Below are positions 9,857-21,550 of a DNA stretch of 64,000 nt, one piece after another (the first letter of the stretch is position 1; each line of letters opens with the position of its first letter). The notes below the pieces were generated by a model, which saw only the letters and a list, made by a program, of their open reading frames with translations, searched no databases and had not been told where the DNA came from. Both the position numbers and the translations under genes were made by a program. The stretch spans positions 788,302 through 852,301 of the forward strand of contig MEHQ01001178.1 of NCBI GenBank assembly GCA_008828725.1. Direction: 5' to 3'. This DNA is from Saccharina japonica (lineage: Eukaryota; Sar; Phaeophyceae; Laminariales; Laminariaceae).

Positions 9857-12800
9857 TATGTGCCAACCCCACGTCATCGGCATCAGCCCCCCCTCATCTT
9901 CCCTCCTTCCTCTCCTCGCTTGACGATCCCGTAAGGTGAGCTTATACCGGTGAACTCGGCGTGAGATCGCCACCTGTGAAGTCACTGAGATTATCTGAAG
10001 AAGGCGTTCCTTGCAGATTCCTTTCTTGGCCATGGCCCCCCCGTCCCTTCCTCCGACCACGCTTGTCGCTAGCTGGTCGATGAATTCGCTGCCTTCTTTT
10101 CCGAGGCGCCCAAAGCTTTCCACCGCAAGGGTGGCAAGTTTATGGCTGCGCTCGTCAAAGGACACATGTCCAACGCTAGCGTAGTGATTGCGCTTTCGCG
10201 CCTCAGAAGTTGAAGCAGCTGATCCATCTTGGTCAGCACTTCCAGCACGCAGATGAACCCCCGCTTGGGGGTCCGCGTACGTGACGTCGAGTAGTAAAGA
10301 TTTGCAACGGAAATCCGCTGCCGATGCGTCTCGGAGGCCTCCCCTCTCGATTACGATGTNCATGCGTAGGTTCCTGTCTGCGTTAAAAGGCGCACCGCTT
10401 TCCACTTGGTGGCGGACGAACGTCTGCTTCAGAAAGCGGGAGATTGCGTGGACCAACGGCTGGTGTTGATTCACCTGCGCGCCCGCGCAGTGGCACAAAA
10501 CGTGCATGTCGCGTGTTGGCCTCCACTGTACCACATGCAGGGCACGTCGCTGCCAAGTGCTCTTCGATCCCCAGATGTCGCCGACCTGCGTACAGGAACT
10601 CCTGGGCTGGTATGACACGTTGAGCGTCCACCGGCCTCGCTCGCAACCACGCGGCAGCTCCTGGTCCTGACTGGTTTCGCTGCCTAGCTTTTGCGCATTC
10701 GCGGGTATCCCTCTCCCCGAAAGGGCCATCCTGCTCCGGCGGGTGTGCGTGGGTGGGGAGTCCGTCCAGAGATGTGACGTACCTGTCGTGCCGCACCCGG
10801 TTGACCTGTTTTCCGAGTTTAGTCTGCGCTCTGTGCGAGTTGGTGGTCTCAGCGTCGTGTGCTGCTAACACCTCTCTATCCGAACTCCCGGATGCGCTGA
10901 CCTCCTCAGGGCGGAATGCCCTATCCCTCCAGCCCCGCGGCACTACTTCACCCATCTCCTCTTCGGTGACTCCGCCCTCGTCTCGGAGGCTTCGTACTCC
11001 CTCCCATATACTGCCCACCAGTTCTGACCCTGGAAGATTTCTCCGCACCTTCTCCCCCAGACTGCCCGAGAGGTCCGCCAGGACTGCGGGTAGCGTTGCC
11101 ACCAGGCTCCCTACCGATGCGGACATCCTTCTCGATTCTGCCGACAACATTCCGAACCCCCCTGCTGCCGTTGACAAGCTGGCCTGCGCAAGTTGGTGAG
11201 GTAGCAATGTGAGCCGTTCCGCCATGCACCCCTCCTCGAAAAAGGACGATTCCTCCGCCGTTCCAGGAAGCTCGAGAAGGTTTTCAAGCATCCACATTGC
11301 GCCATTGTCTGCCCGTCGACAAGCTGGCAGAGACAGCCTTGGGTCCATCACCCGCTCAACGTACGCCGTTCTTTGCACCATAGAGCCGGTGGCTATAAGG
11401 TTGGCCGCTTGCTTGTCCGGCATACGCGGCAGCATCCGCGCGAGTTGTTCCGCCCCCCCTCGCGCACGATCCCTATAGCGCTCTCTATCGCATACTCGTC
11501 AGTTCCAACGGGTACCCCCACCACCTTTATCCCTCCCTCGTCTGCTATGCGGACCCCCACTCCTGCCAAAAGCAATATCTCTTCCGGCGTGAGCACGTGC
11601 CCCTTCGGGGCCAAGGCAACCGTCTTACCCGGGTTGAGGTGTATCCCCCTCGCTATCAGCTCCCTCTCGAGGAAAGACACCACTCCCACCGTCCTGGGTG
11701 ATATCTCGCCGGCCGCGATAGTGATGTCGTCAAGGTATGCGTAGGCTTCGACCCCCTGCGATTCGTATTCCTCCCGAACCCTCGTAAGCACCGGTCGTAG
11801 CGGCAGGCAGAACAGGGCCGGTCCCATAGCGTTTCCTTGCTGCACCCCACGGGAGCATTCGAATTTCGCCCTTTCTCCCGAGTCCATCTGGAAGAAGACG
11901 CAGGCGGGCCTTTCGCCATAGCACTTGGCTACGAACCCCGTGAGTGCTGGCGTGCAGGCGGCTACTTGCTCGAGCATGGGTTTCCGCAGGACCGAGTTAA
12001 ACGCGTTAGACGCGTCCGTCTGGATTATCCAGTTACCTGCCTCATGGTGTATTCGGGCACGTAAGGCTACGTGCTCCACTCCCCCTGACACCCCCACTCC
12101 GTATTGCCGTGCGTCGAGGTTTAGCTCCTCCATACGAGGCCTCCACTCCCTCATAGTTGCTGCCGCAACCAGGCGCCTCCACGTCATCCCCATACAAACC
12201 GGGCGGCATTTTCTCCCCAAGGCAGTGAGATTTAACTGCAGGAACAGCTCCCAAGATTCCGGTGGGAAAGCGTCTGGTTCATCCACCATCCTCCTCCCAA
12301 AGGCTTCGATACCGACGCCGACGTGTTCTTGGCCAAAATGAGTCCTTATGATGGACTGTAGATGCGAAAAGCGCAGACCGTCACTCCCCGCTCCTGACAG
12401 TGCGTTGCGAGAGTTGATAACCTCGAAGGCCACCTGAGGGTTAAATTCTCCTTCTGGGCGCCACGTGGGGCCACCCCCTTCCTCTGGTTCGGCCGAGCTG
12501 GCCACCCTAGCTGCCGCCGCTGCTTCTTGGACGGAAGTTCGGTCTTCTTCGGGGAATTTCGCCTTAACGATAGACCATGTAGCCTCATTGCCGGGCGCGC
12601 GCTGTTCCGCTAAAAGGCCACGCGCTGCTACTGTTACCCTCCTCTGGTGCCGGCACGCTGACGCGGCCCTCTCAAACTTGGCCGCGTCCGTTGCTTCGCG
12701 TGTTATCCCCCTGAGGCGTGTCGCCGTTCCTTCGGTGTACTCCATAAGCCATGGGAGAATCGTGGTCAGGTCCCCGCGTTCGGCAGACTTGAACCTCGCG

Positions 12801-13285
12801 GCCCGGCTCATTCGCCCGTCCTGAGAGTGCAGTAAGGCTGGGAGGATGTACCACAGCTTTAGTGCCCTCAAAAGGGAGTTCGATGTGTTAGGGGTCCCGT
12901 TCGGTCGGTGCACCCCCAGAGCGTGGTTGACGAGACCTAGCGAGTGGGTGATAAGCTTAGCGTGAGTGGTTGCCAGTTTCGGTTGCACTTTAACGACGGC
13001 GATGAACCGCATTTGGAGGTCGGTCATCGACACTCTGTCTAAGGGATCTGCCACCCCCAGACTATCTTGGTCCCAGGGATAGTAGAGCCCTTGGCGGTGT
13101 CCCTCTTCGTCCTCTTCGCCCCCCCCCCTCAGTGCCACGGCTGCCTCTCGAAGGCCGGGGTCGGCTTGTACGGCGGAATCCAGGGCCTCCCGTCTCCCGT
13201 GTCGTGCCCCGCACCCACGAGCGCCGCAGACGAGCGGCGCTTGTGCCCCCCTTCGCGCCCCACCGCTCCTAACTGCGATACACAA
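9857..13285 (-). pseudogene. LINE (non-LTR retrotransposon): reverse transcriptase, zinc knuckle and endonuclease-like region, frameshifted
   Basis: Three overlapping minus-strand frames form one broken polyprotein. Frame 1 (13285-11393) carries reverse transcriptase: motif A QTDASNAFNS, motif B GVQQGNAMGPALF and motif C AYLDD (about 11726-11741). The catalytic pair is present, with Leu in the variable position. Frame 2 (11435-10383) continues after a one-base shift at a 7-C tract (11453-11459) and ends in a zinc knuckle CPACGTVEANTRH. Frame 3 (10729 leftwards) continues after a second shift near 10495-10505. It contains LLLDVTYADP and a downstream basic stretch compatible with a C-terminal PD-(D/E)XK restriction-like endonuclease. 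RT, CCHC and endonuclease in this order is the R2/NeSL-type LINE layout; the endonuclease call is tentative. The frame is open up to the N at 9856, so the 3' end is missing. The 5' end is probably truncated, with a 9-C tract near 13121. Confidence 0.85.
10360..10360. other. Single N inside the LINE
   Basis: An ambiguous base lies inside the endonuclease-like part of the LINE reading frame. It gives one unknown residue and does not shift the frame. Confidence 0.8.
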
Positions 13286-13616
13286 CCGAGGAGAGGAAAA
13301 GTTTGACTCGTTTCCATATATACGTACATCAATAAACTTTTTCTATACGAGTAGTTGTATGATGTGAATGTACGTATCTGCGTACAGTACGAGAGGTATT
13401 CGTTTTTTGTTGGAATATTTATTGGTGTCGTCGCTGATTAATGTCGGTCCACTCTGATTAATGTCGGATATGTCGGCCCGGGCCGTCTACCCAAAAAGCA
13501 AGTGATTTCATTTCCCAACTATGATTTTTACACCCTCCCCCCGCTCCTATACGTACTGCTGCTGTACGTACTGCTGTGGTGCTGTGATTTCATACTACTG
13601 TAACATGTTGTAGTGG
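13286..13616. other. LINE 5' flank, no gene recognised
   Basis: The AT-rich stretch contains TACGTA-type words and a duplicated TGATTAATGTCGG (about 13436 and 13456). No coding evidence is seen. Confidence 0.4.
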
Positions 13617-13635
13617 ATGGGTGTACCTGTTGCTG

Positions 13636-13646
13636 CACTGCTACTA

Positions 13647-13688
<42 letters not shown>

Positions 13689-13692
13689 AGTA

Positions 13693-13746
<54 letters not shown>

Positions 13747-13814
13747 GCTATTATAATATACTACTACTACTACTACTACTATACTACTATTGTACTACTA
13801 CTGTACTACTACTG

Positions 13815-13858
<44 letters not shown>

Positions 13859-13865
13859 GTAGTAG

Positions 13866-13935
<70 letters not shown>

Positions 13936-13936
13936 G

Positions 13937-13976
<40 letters not shown>

Positions 13977-14030
13977 CACTACTACTACCACTACTACTAC
14001 TACTACTACCACTACTACTACCACGATAAT
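13636..14030. repeat. Trinucleotide microsatellite (CTA/ACT)n, about 400 bp
   Basis: Nearly pure ACT/CTA repeats are interrupted by short variants, including an inverted junction CTAGTAGTAGTACTA around 13855-13870 and ACC variants at the right end. All apparent long frames here (poly-Tyr, poly-Thr, poly-Leu, poly-Ser, poly-Val) come from the repeat and are not genes. Confidence 0.97.
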
Positions 14031-14890
14031 CAATACGTGAAAATAAAGTCATCCTCACGTACATTTAAAAAACAAACGTACGACCTGTAAAATCTGCCAA
14101 AAACACAAAATAATTAGAAAATAATATCTCAGATAATACCTGGTACGCCGTACGCAGATACGCATAGGCACAGTACGCAGATATATACTGTATGCACATT
14201 GCGATAATTACCGGGTACGTATCAAATACCGGTACCATCGTCATCCACGGGTTTAGTTTGGATGACGAGAGCTTTGCTCGTCAGATAGGCTCTCGGCGGG
14301 CGGATGTTCCTCCTTCGACCGTCACCTTGCCACCACATGCACGGGAGGACAGAACATGCAGCACAGCGACTGTTTGAAGTGGGCCAAGTTTTTGTATTTT
14401 TTCTTGAGGGAGGTGTTATTACCACAGCCACTCCTACTATTAATACTACACTTTTTACTATTTGTAGGTGATGCGGTGTCTGATTCTTCCGTTTCTTTGT
14501 ACGTATCGTACACTGGTGTACGTTCTTCACTACGCAACCGCCGACGGCACCTCGGGACATTCTGTATATCTCTGATATGTTTCCCGTAGTTTCGAGTCAC
14601 AGAAACAATCGGCACAACCACGCGGTACTGCTGTACATCAGAACATCGAAAGGGTGGACAGGGTTCGTCTCGTGTGCTCGCTGCCGCCAGCGGCCAGTAC
14701 AACTACTAGCTGCTGTTGTTGTCTCGATGTCTATTTATCTCCCACAACATGCACGATGCACGACCTGCAGTACATCAATATATATATATACTTTTCTATA
14801 GTCGTATGAAGCGTATGTACGCATCTACTGCGTGCAGTATTTGCCATCTGACAATCAATGTATAGCGCTTGTTCCAATCATCTGTACTCG
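14031..14890. other. Non-coding stretch between microsatellite and tandem duplication
   Basis: No gene or RNA is recognised. Short TACGTA and ACCGGTA words and CTATTAATA-like palindromes occur. Confidence 0.4.
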
Positions 14891-14897
14891 CTACTGT

Positions 14898-15110
14898 TGC
14901 CTGGTCGTTGCGAGCTGTGGGCACCACAATCAACTACGAGCTCTTCTCGCTGCCCCGGGATATCAAAGGATGGGGGATTTAGATCGAGGCTGGGGTTAGC
15001 CCGGCCTGGCCGTTGCGAGCTGTGGGCATCACAATCAACTACGAGCTCTTCTCGCTGCTCCGGGAATATCAAAGGATTGGGGGAATATTAGAATCGAGGC
15101 TGGGGTTAAG
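14898..15110 (+). repeat. Tandem duplication of about 105 bp
   Basis: Two adjacent units share CGTTGCGAGCTGTGGGCA, CAATCAACTACGAGCTCTTC, ATATCAAAGGAT and ATCGAGGCTGGGGTTA. Small differences (GGGATTTAG versus GGGAATATTAG) show moderate divergence. Confidence 0.85.
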
Positions 15111-15550
15111 CCAAGAATCAGTGAGTTTGATAATACGTAGCATATCTGTGCATTTGGATGGACTAATAAAAGTAACCCGAAGAGGGGAGAGGGGTTACAA
15201 TATGAACAAAAACAATTGTAGATTATATATACCAAGGGGGCTTTGCCCGCTCGGTCTCCTATGGCCGCCGAGGCCAAAACGCTAAGGGAGGAGAAAATAA
15301 AGGCCCGCAATACATCAGGTAGTTTACGATGCAAAGGGACCGAGAGGCTAAGGCTCCAGTTTACGATGCCAAGGGACCGTTGAAGAGACCCAGTTTGTAT
15401 TGTTGATTCCTGACGTAATGAATGATGCAAAAAAGGCCCATAACATCGAAAGAAGTCCCGTTAAAATATTGTCGATTATTGATCCCTGACGCAATAAATG
15501 AGCCCCAATCAAAGCACACTCTCCAGCAAGAAAACACACAGAGCAACGCA
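15111..15550. other. Repeat-derived stretch
   Basis: Bases 15130-15205 resemble 4620-4700 (ending GAGGGGTTACAAT). Around 15316-15420 a short unit with GATGC(A/C)AAGGGACCG is repeated. A GC hairpin-like GGGGGCTTTGCCCGCTC is at 15236. No gene is recognised. Confidence 0.45.
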
Positions 15551-15689
15551 ATGAGGCAAGCAAAGCCAAACCATGGAATAAAATCGACGGACTCTAGAAT
15601 ATGGTATACCCAAGCCACTTTCCCACAACGCACGACAGACAACGAAAGGAGTGACGCGAAAGAAGCCCAACCCATCCATGTAAAAAAGC

Positions 15690-16568
15690 ACAAAACGTGT
15701 TTTTCCGTGCAACACCATGCAACACCATGCAACACACGCTAGACCAACGCCACATCCAACTACGCTCTCGTGTCCGGCAATGGTGCCCAAGAAGCCAAAG
15801 CCATGAAAAATCCACGAATGCCACGAATGGAATATTCCACTCAACCGCTACTACCGTGGGATAAAACGAAAACGATTTCCCGTGCTGCACACGACAGTCA
15901 ACCGCCTAACAAATCGAGAAATCGACAAAACAATTAAAATATAAAAAGCGTTTTCCCGTGCAACACACGCCGGACAACCGCCACGAACAGAATATACCAC
16001 CCCACCGCAATACCGTGGGATAAAACAAAAACAAATTCCCGTGTGCGACACACGACAGACAACCGCCACATCCATCTACGCTCACGTGTCTACATAGTGG
16101 TGCCCAAGAAACCAAACCCATGAAAAAAGTAATCCCCGAACAGAATATTCCACTCTACCTGCTCTACCGCAATACCGTGGGATAAAACGAAAATGATTAA
16201 ACGTGCGACACCCGACAGACAACCGTCGCATCCATCTACGCTCATGTGTCTACGGCGGTGATGTCCAAGAAGACAAACCGAGAAGTCGACGAAACAAGCA
16301 AAATAAAAAAGCGCTCTCCCGTGCGACACACGCCGGACAACCGCCACGAACAGACCGTACCACCCTACCGCAATACCGTGGGATAAAACAAAAACGATTT
16401 CCCGTGCGACACACGGCAGACAACCGCCACATCCATCTACGCCCATGTGTCTACGGCAGTCCTAACCCAAGAAGCCGAACCATGAAAAAAATAACCCACG
16501 AACAGAATATACCTCTCTACCGCTATATACCGTGGGATGAAACGAAAACTATTTCCCGTGCGACACAC
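15690..16568. repeat. Diverged tandem array, units about 150-200 bp
   Basis: The words CCGTGGGATAAAACGAAAA (near 15855, 16013, 16178, 16377, 16529), CGACACACG(C/A)C(G/A)GACAACCGCCAC and TCTACGCTCA(C/T)GTGTCTAC recur in the same order at 150-200-bp spacing. Open frames on both strands are by-products of the repeats. Confidence 0.8.
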
Positions 16569-16585
16569 AAAAAAAAAAAAAAAAA
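16569..16585 (+). repeat. Poly(A) tract at the boundary of arm C
   Basis: A 17-A run separates the tandem array from arm C. In the other arm the corresponding run (T at 25045-25060) joins C' directly to A'. The 6.7-kb block 9856-16568 is therefore inserted (or joined) between the A end and this tract. Confidence 0.8.
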
Positions 16586-16909
16586 CGAAGCAACATGTAT
16601 TTATATCAACTATTAATAGCGGTACGGCCACGGCTCCGCCCATGGCGCTAGCCCTGCGCTGCCCATAGTAGTATGTAAGTTCCTGGTATGGTACCTAGTA
16701 CTCGCATTAATAGTTAATAGTGTGCTGTGACGTACCACTCTGAACCGAACAATTGGACCACCATGCGGAGCCGTATCGACCCCGGGAAAGTCCGTTTTTA
16801 TTGGAGGTGTACATGTATTGAAGGTTATATGATTCGGAGATGGGCCCTCACCACCCCCGGGTGCCGCGGGACATCGACCATGATCCCCAACCTAAACGTA
16901 AATAGGTCC

Positions 16910-18360
16910 GTGGGGTCGGAGTTTCCACACTTTGCGGGGCGGAATCGACCCGGGGGGTGTCTGTTTTCGTCCCCGGGTTGTTGGAGTTGTAAATGTATGG
17001 AAGGATTTCTGATCGGGGGATGGGACGTTATCATTCCCTGGTGCGGCGGGGTCTCGCCGTTGCCCCGAGGGGTGACTGTTGCCGCGCGCCGACTCCATGA
17101 GAGCCAGCCAAGCGTACATTAGCCCGCGGGGTTGGTGTTTCCACACCTTGCGGGGCGGTATCGACCCGGGGGGTGTCTGTTTTCCTCCGCGGGTTGTTGG
17201 AGTTGTAGATGTACGGAATCAATTATGATCCGGGGATGGGACGTTATCATCCCCAGGTGCAGTGGGACCTCGCCGTTGCCCCCAGGGGTGGCTGTCGCCG
17301 CGCGCCGATTCCATGAGAGCCAGTCAAGCGTACATTAGCCCGCGGGGTTGGGGTCTCCACACGTTGCGGGGGCGGTATCGACCCGGGGGATATCTGTTTT
17401 CGTCCGCGGGTTGTTGGAGTTGTACATGCATGGAAGGATTTATGATCCGGGGATGGGACGTTATCATCCTCGAGTGCGGTGGGACCTCGCCGTTGCCCCC
17501 AGGGGTGACTGTCGCCGCGCGCTGGCTCTATGAGATCCAGCCAACCGTACATCAGCCAGTGGGGTTGGGGTTTCCACACCTTGCGGGGCGGTACCGATCC
17601 GGGGGGTGTCCGTTTTTGTCTCCAGGTTGTTGGATTTGTAGATTTATGGAAGGATTTATGATCCGGGGACGGAACGTTATCATCCCCGGGTACGGCGGGA
17701 CCTCGCCGTTGCCCCGAGGGGAAACTCTCACCGCACGCTGGCTCTATGAGCCCCAGCCAAATCAGCAATCAGAGGGGTTGGCGCTTCCACACCTTGCGGG
17801 GCGGTATCGACCCGGGGGGTGTCCGTTTTCGTCCCCGGGCTGTTGGATTTGTAGATGTATGGAAGGATGTCTGATCCGGGGATGGGATCTTATCGTCCGC
17901 GGGTGAGGCGGGATTTCGCCGTTGCCGGGCAACCGTAAATCAGCCAGTGGGGTTGGGCTTCCCACACCTTGCGCGGTGGTATCGATCCGGAGGGTGTCTG
18001 TTTTTGTCCCCAGGTTGTTGGATTTGTTGGTGTATGGAAGGATTTCTGATCCCGGGACTGAAAGTTATATCATCGCCAGGTGCGGCGGGACCTCACCGTT
18101 TCCCCGAGGAGCAACTCTTACCGCGCGCTGGCTCTATGAGCCCCAGACAAACCAGCAATCAGCCAGTGGGGTTGGGGTTTCCACACCTTGCGGGGCGGTA
18201 ACGACCCGGGGGATGTCCGTTTTCATCCCGGGGTTGTTGGAGTTGTAGATGTATGGGAGGGTGTCTGATCCGGGGATATAACGTTATCATCCCCGGATGC
18301 GGCGGGACCTCGCCGTTACCCCGAGAGGGGCAACTCTCGCTGCGCGCTGGCTCGTTATGA
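16910..18360 (+). repeat. Satellite array, unit about 215 bp, seven copies
   Basis: The words GGGTTTCCACACCTTGCGGG, GGTATCGACCCGGGGG, TTGTTGGA(G/T)TTGTA and CCTCGCCGTTGCCCC recur near 16914, 17139, 17348, 17568, 17783, 17955 and 18173. Long frames spanning the array (for example 17262-17906) are repeat artefacts with a 70-residue periodicity. Confidence 0.9.
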
Positions 18361-18469
18361 GCTCCAGCGCCCCAGCCAAATCGAGTCCTATTGACAACGA
18401 CTTAGGATAGATCTTCCAGGGGTCGAGCTGAATATTACGATTCTGGGGCTGGGAATCAAGGCACGTGGC

Positions 18470-18575
18470 GTAGACCCAACCCAACCCCTAACCCTAACCT
18501 TAATGCTACCCTGACCCCGACCCGGGCCCAAAACGGACCAGGAACGGGTCGAAAACGCGGCTGCGCCGCTTTCGT
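18470..18575 (+). repeat. Telomere-like module: CCCTAA repeats plus GC hairpin
   Basis: GTAGACCCAACCCAACCCC runs into CCCTAACCCTAACC. About 60 bp on is the hairpin GCGGCTGCGCCGC. The same order of parts occurs at 32418-32512, 35046-35150 (inverted) and 35548-35632, and in the mirror copy at 23055-23160. Confidence 0.75.
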
Positions 18576-18586
18576 TTCTTTTTTTA

Positions 18587-19365
18587 GGGCCGTTCCTAAC
18601 GAACAAAAAAAATCACGATTCATGACGTTTTAGCATGAAAAAATATCACGATTCGTGAGATTTCTTTCCTAACGCAAATAGGTGATTTTTCGTCACGTTT
18701 CGTGATATTTTCAATTTGTCAAAAATCCGACATTTCAAACCCAACGGTATTCGAGGGTGGGGCCAACTCTCGCAGGTACACGGCCCCCTCGGGCTTTCCC
18801 AACTCGCAAATATCCGTGCCAGGCCGACCGGGCCCGACCCGGCCCGTAATTCAATTCGCTGCCCAAACGGTCTGACCCGGCCTGTGATATTCCAACCTAA
18901 AGTGCCATCGGCCAAGCCAGGTCCGCGCGAGGTTCCAATCTCTCTGACATGTCGTCTGCCCTGCTTGGCCCGTGAGATTTTCAGATTATTTTTGCTTATT
19001 CTTCACGCTGTGTCTCCTCCGCCTTGAGATTTGGAGACCACATCGTGCTCGTTAATCCGCACCCAGCAGTGTCTTTAGGCAGCCGCTCGCTGTCCACAAT
19101 CGTCGTACGAAGCAGGGTCTGCCATGCCCCTATATACCGGCCATCGGATACCGTTGGTGTCGGGTGGGTTACGTAGTGCCTTGATCAGGCGTATTTCGAG
19201 CCACGACAAAAAGTCATGAATCGTTATTTTGTTTTTTTAAGGAAATTGTAAAAAAAATGATGTCGTGAATCGTGAGGTTTTTGTCGTGAATCATGACAAA
19301 AAAAATCACGATTCACGACAAAAACCTCACGAATCGTGATTTTCTTCGTTCGTTAGGAACGGCCC
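18587..19365. mobile_element. TIR element of 779 bp with TTA target duplication (Harbinger-like)
   Basis: The left end is GGGCCGTTCCTAACGAAC and the right end is GTTCGTTAGGAACGGCCC: perfect 18-bp terminal inverted repeats. A longer inverted zone follows that contains ATCACGATTCATGA / TCACGAATCGTGAT. The element is flanked by TTA at 18584-18586 and 19366-19368. A 3-bp TWA duplication is characteristic of PIF/Harbinger elements. No transposase is encoded. Related copies with GGGCC...TTAACGAA ends lie at 51216-52049 and 58885-59684, and possibly at 40900-42578. Confidence 0.82.
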
Positions 19366-20068
19366 TTACTCGAGGCCGAATGTTCGCCCGGCGGCGAAAA
19401 ACAGGTGAAAAAACTCGGTGAAAACCCAAGGTCAATGAAAGGTAGAGAGAGGTGTTTTTGAGCCGAAACAGAAAGTAAACCCAAAAGCGATTATAAACAC
19501 CTGTCGTGGTTTGCTTTGGTGCTGACCTTGTCACCCCCACAGCAGCGGTGTCGGGTTTCGGCCTTGGTACGTTGCGGCTTGCCCTGTGACTATGTACGGT
19601 GCTATTTGTATCGCTGCTGTTTAGAAAAGTAAACTCGCGTTGTTCGCCGCATTCACTGCTGCTGGCTTTCACTCCTGTTTGCGCAATTCGAAAAAAACGT
19701 TTCACTTGATTGCAGTGTTGCAACGGCCAGGCATTTCTTGTTTGTATTGCAGGATTGCAACTCAAGACATTTTTCACGTGATTGTGGTGTTGCCAATTCG
19801 GACAAGTTTGAAAGTTCCTACCAGTATACTGGACAACCCTAGTAAACCTAGGGAATACTGGCACTCCATGTTCGTACGTACGATACGAGTATCATTTTGC
19901 TCTTTTGTGCCAGGTATATACTTGGTTGTATTCCTTGTGAACGCAAGTACGGCAATGCCAGGTAACTGTGGTTCTTGCATGCGCTACCTGATAAAAATAC
20001 TTAGTCACGAAAAACTGCTACTACTGCTGTTGTTTTACGACGAACGTCTCATCCCAATACTTCTAAGA

Positions 20069-20210
20069 CGTGCCAAGACAAATACAAGACGTGCCAAGAC
20101 GAATCCAAGATGTGCAAAGAACAATCTAAGACCGGCCAAGACAAATGTAAGATGTGCCAAGACGGATCTAAGTCGCGCTAAGATGAACGTAATATGCTCT
20201 AAGACGTGAA
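20069..20210 (+). repeat. Minisatellite, 21-bp units
   Basis: About six or seven units of the pattern AAGACGTGCCAAGACAAATAC (21-mer type, varied) run in tandem. The in-frame translation is a 7-residue repeat of the (R/C)AKTN type, but there is no evidence that it is expressed. Confidence 0.85.
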
Positions 20211-20879
20211 AAAAGCTGATCGATACGCTTGGCATTTGCACGTCTTACCAACTTACGACCTATCTTAGCAGATCGAGCCTACTGCTCTGGTGGGTGGGGT
20301 TGAGAGGGCTGCTGAACCAAGGATGATGCCGATGTATCCTCTCGCACGGTTGATGGGCTTGAACAAGTCGACACTGATTTCCTAATCATGTGTAATTAAG
20401 TACACGCTACCTCGAGAAATAACTGAAGGGGTGCACACGGCGAATCTTCATGCTGATGTGCTGGGTCTATTGCACACGCTCTACTGGTGAGGCCCATATT
20501 CGGCCGAGGCCGACGGTGTGTGCTAGGTTGTCGAGGCATGCTAAAACGGTCGCGACGCTGCTGCTGTACGCGCAGAATGGACTCGGAGAGTCGAGTGGAC
20601 AAGGGTGCACCCCGGGGTGAGTGTCCTGCGGTCACTATTTGACTCGATATTTTGTCGGTACATAATTCATATTTTCCAACCATGAGACTTCAGTCTAAAT
20701 TCTTGAGAACTAATACCCTTATATTGGTTGAGGATGGAGGCAAGCAACGCGAATGATAATCATTCGATTGCAATACCAACACAGTACGACATACAAAGTA
20801 ACAAGTGTTGCCGAAACACGAGCTTTCAAGATTAAAAACAATCGGAATGCTATTTTCGAGACCCGTATAATCAACTAAT

Positions 20880-21120
20880 CATTGATTATTTAATTTGTGG
20901 CAATGTGCGCCGGGAAGAAAAAAAATCGGTTACATCACAAAACGCCCCTTTTTTATTCAAAAATAATCAACTATAATCATGATTATGTTCAATAATCAAC
21001 TAATCATCACTAGTTGATTTATAATCAACAATCAACAAGAATTAATCACATCACGTGATTAAAATTAATCACCAAAAATAATCATAATCAACACGTGATT
21101 ATGAGTTGATGTACATCCCT
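20880..21120. repeat. AT-rich repeat element ending GTTGATGTACATCCCTA
   Basis: Repeated AATCAAC/AATCATGATT words surround a core with AAAACGCCCCTTTTTTATTC. The same components, ending at the same GTTGATGTACATCCCTA, occur at 29169-29395. A partial relative lies near 4925-5015. Confidence 0.6.
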
Positions 21121-21411
21121 AGTACGTACGTACCTGTGGTCAGTTATTGCGTCAGTTATCAGGTCCTGATGAGGAAACACTCAACACTCAACTGAATCAA
21201 CTCGCTCTTACATGTATCTCACTCGTACAGCAGCTTCATGGTATACTTTATCCTACCACAGGTACAAGTACAATTGCTTATTATTATACGAGTATCTTTG
21301 ATCTATCGCGACATCTCACTTCACAGTTCCAGTTAGCAAACAAGCTACCTTCTCAGCTGTCAAGTCGTGTTACTAAAAATGAAAAAATAATGTTGCTTTA
21401 CCGTAGCTATT

Positions 21412-21417
21412 CTGTCC

Positions 21418-21481
<64 letters not shown>

Positions 21482-21550
21482 GCTTCTGTTCTGTCTGTCT
21501 GTCTGTCTGTTGTCTGCTTCTGTTTCTGTCTGTCTGTCTGTCTGTCTGTA
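21412..21550 (+). repeat. Tetranucleotide microsatellite (CTGT)n
   Basis: About 135 bp of CTGT repeats with two TGCTTCTGTT interruptions. The Cys/Leu/Ser/Val-rich open frame through it is not a gene. Confidence 0.95.

Larger units (their letters stand above)
16586..19368 (+). repeat. Palindrome arm C (left inner arm)
   Basis: This segment is repeated reverse-complemented at 22262-25044. All open frames inside are identical in both copies, so identity is very high. It starts at CGAAGCAACATG and ends in the TTA that flanks the TIR element at 18587-19365. Within it lie a 215-bp satellite array, a telomere-like module and that TIR element. Confidence 0.93.

Noticed and set aside
13617-14064. Long open frames of poly-Tyr, poly-Thr, poly-Leu, poly-Ser and poly-Val on both strands
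   Set aside because: They are translations of the CTA/ACT microsatellite in different frames, with no non-repeat coding sequence.
17262-17906. 214-residue frame (and its mirror at 23724-24368)
   Set aside because: It has the 215-bp period of the satellite array and an equally long antisense frame. It is a repeat artefact.
19313-20209. Overlapping 183- and 189-residue frames in the palindrome spacer
   Set aside because: They run antisense to each other, have no domain features, and the plus frame ends in the 21-bp minisatellite.
20069-20210. CRISPR-like array
   Set aside because: Units are contiguous 21-mers without unique spacers, in a eukaryotic context. It is a minisatellite.
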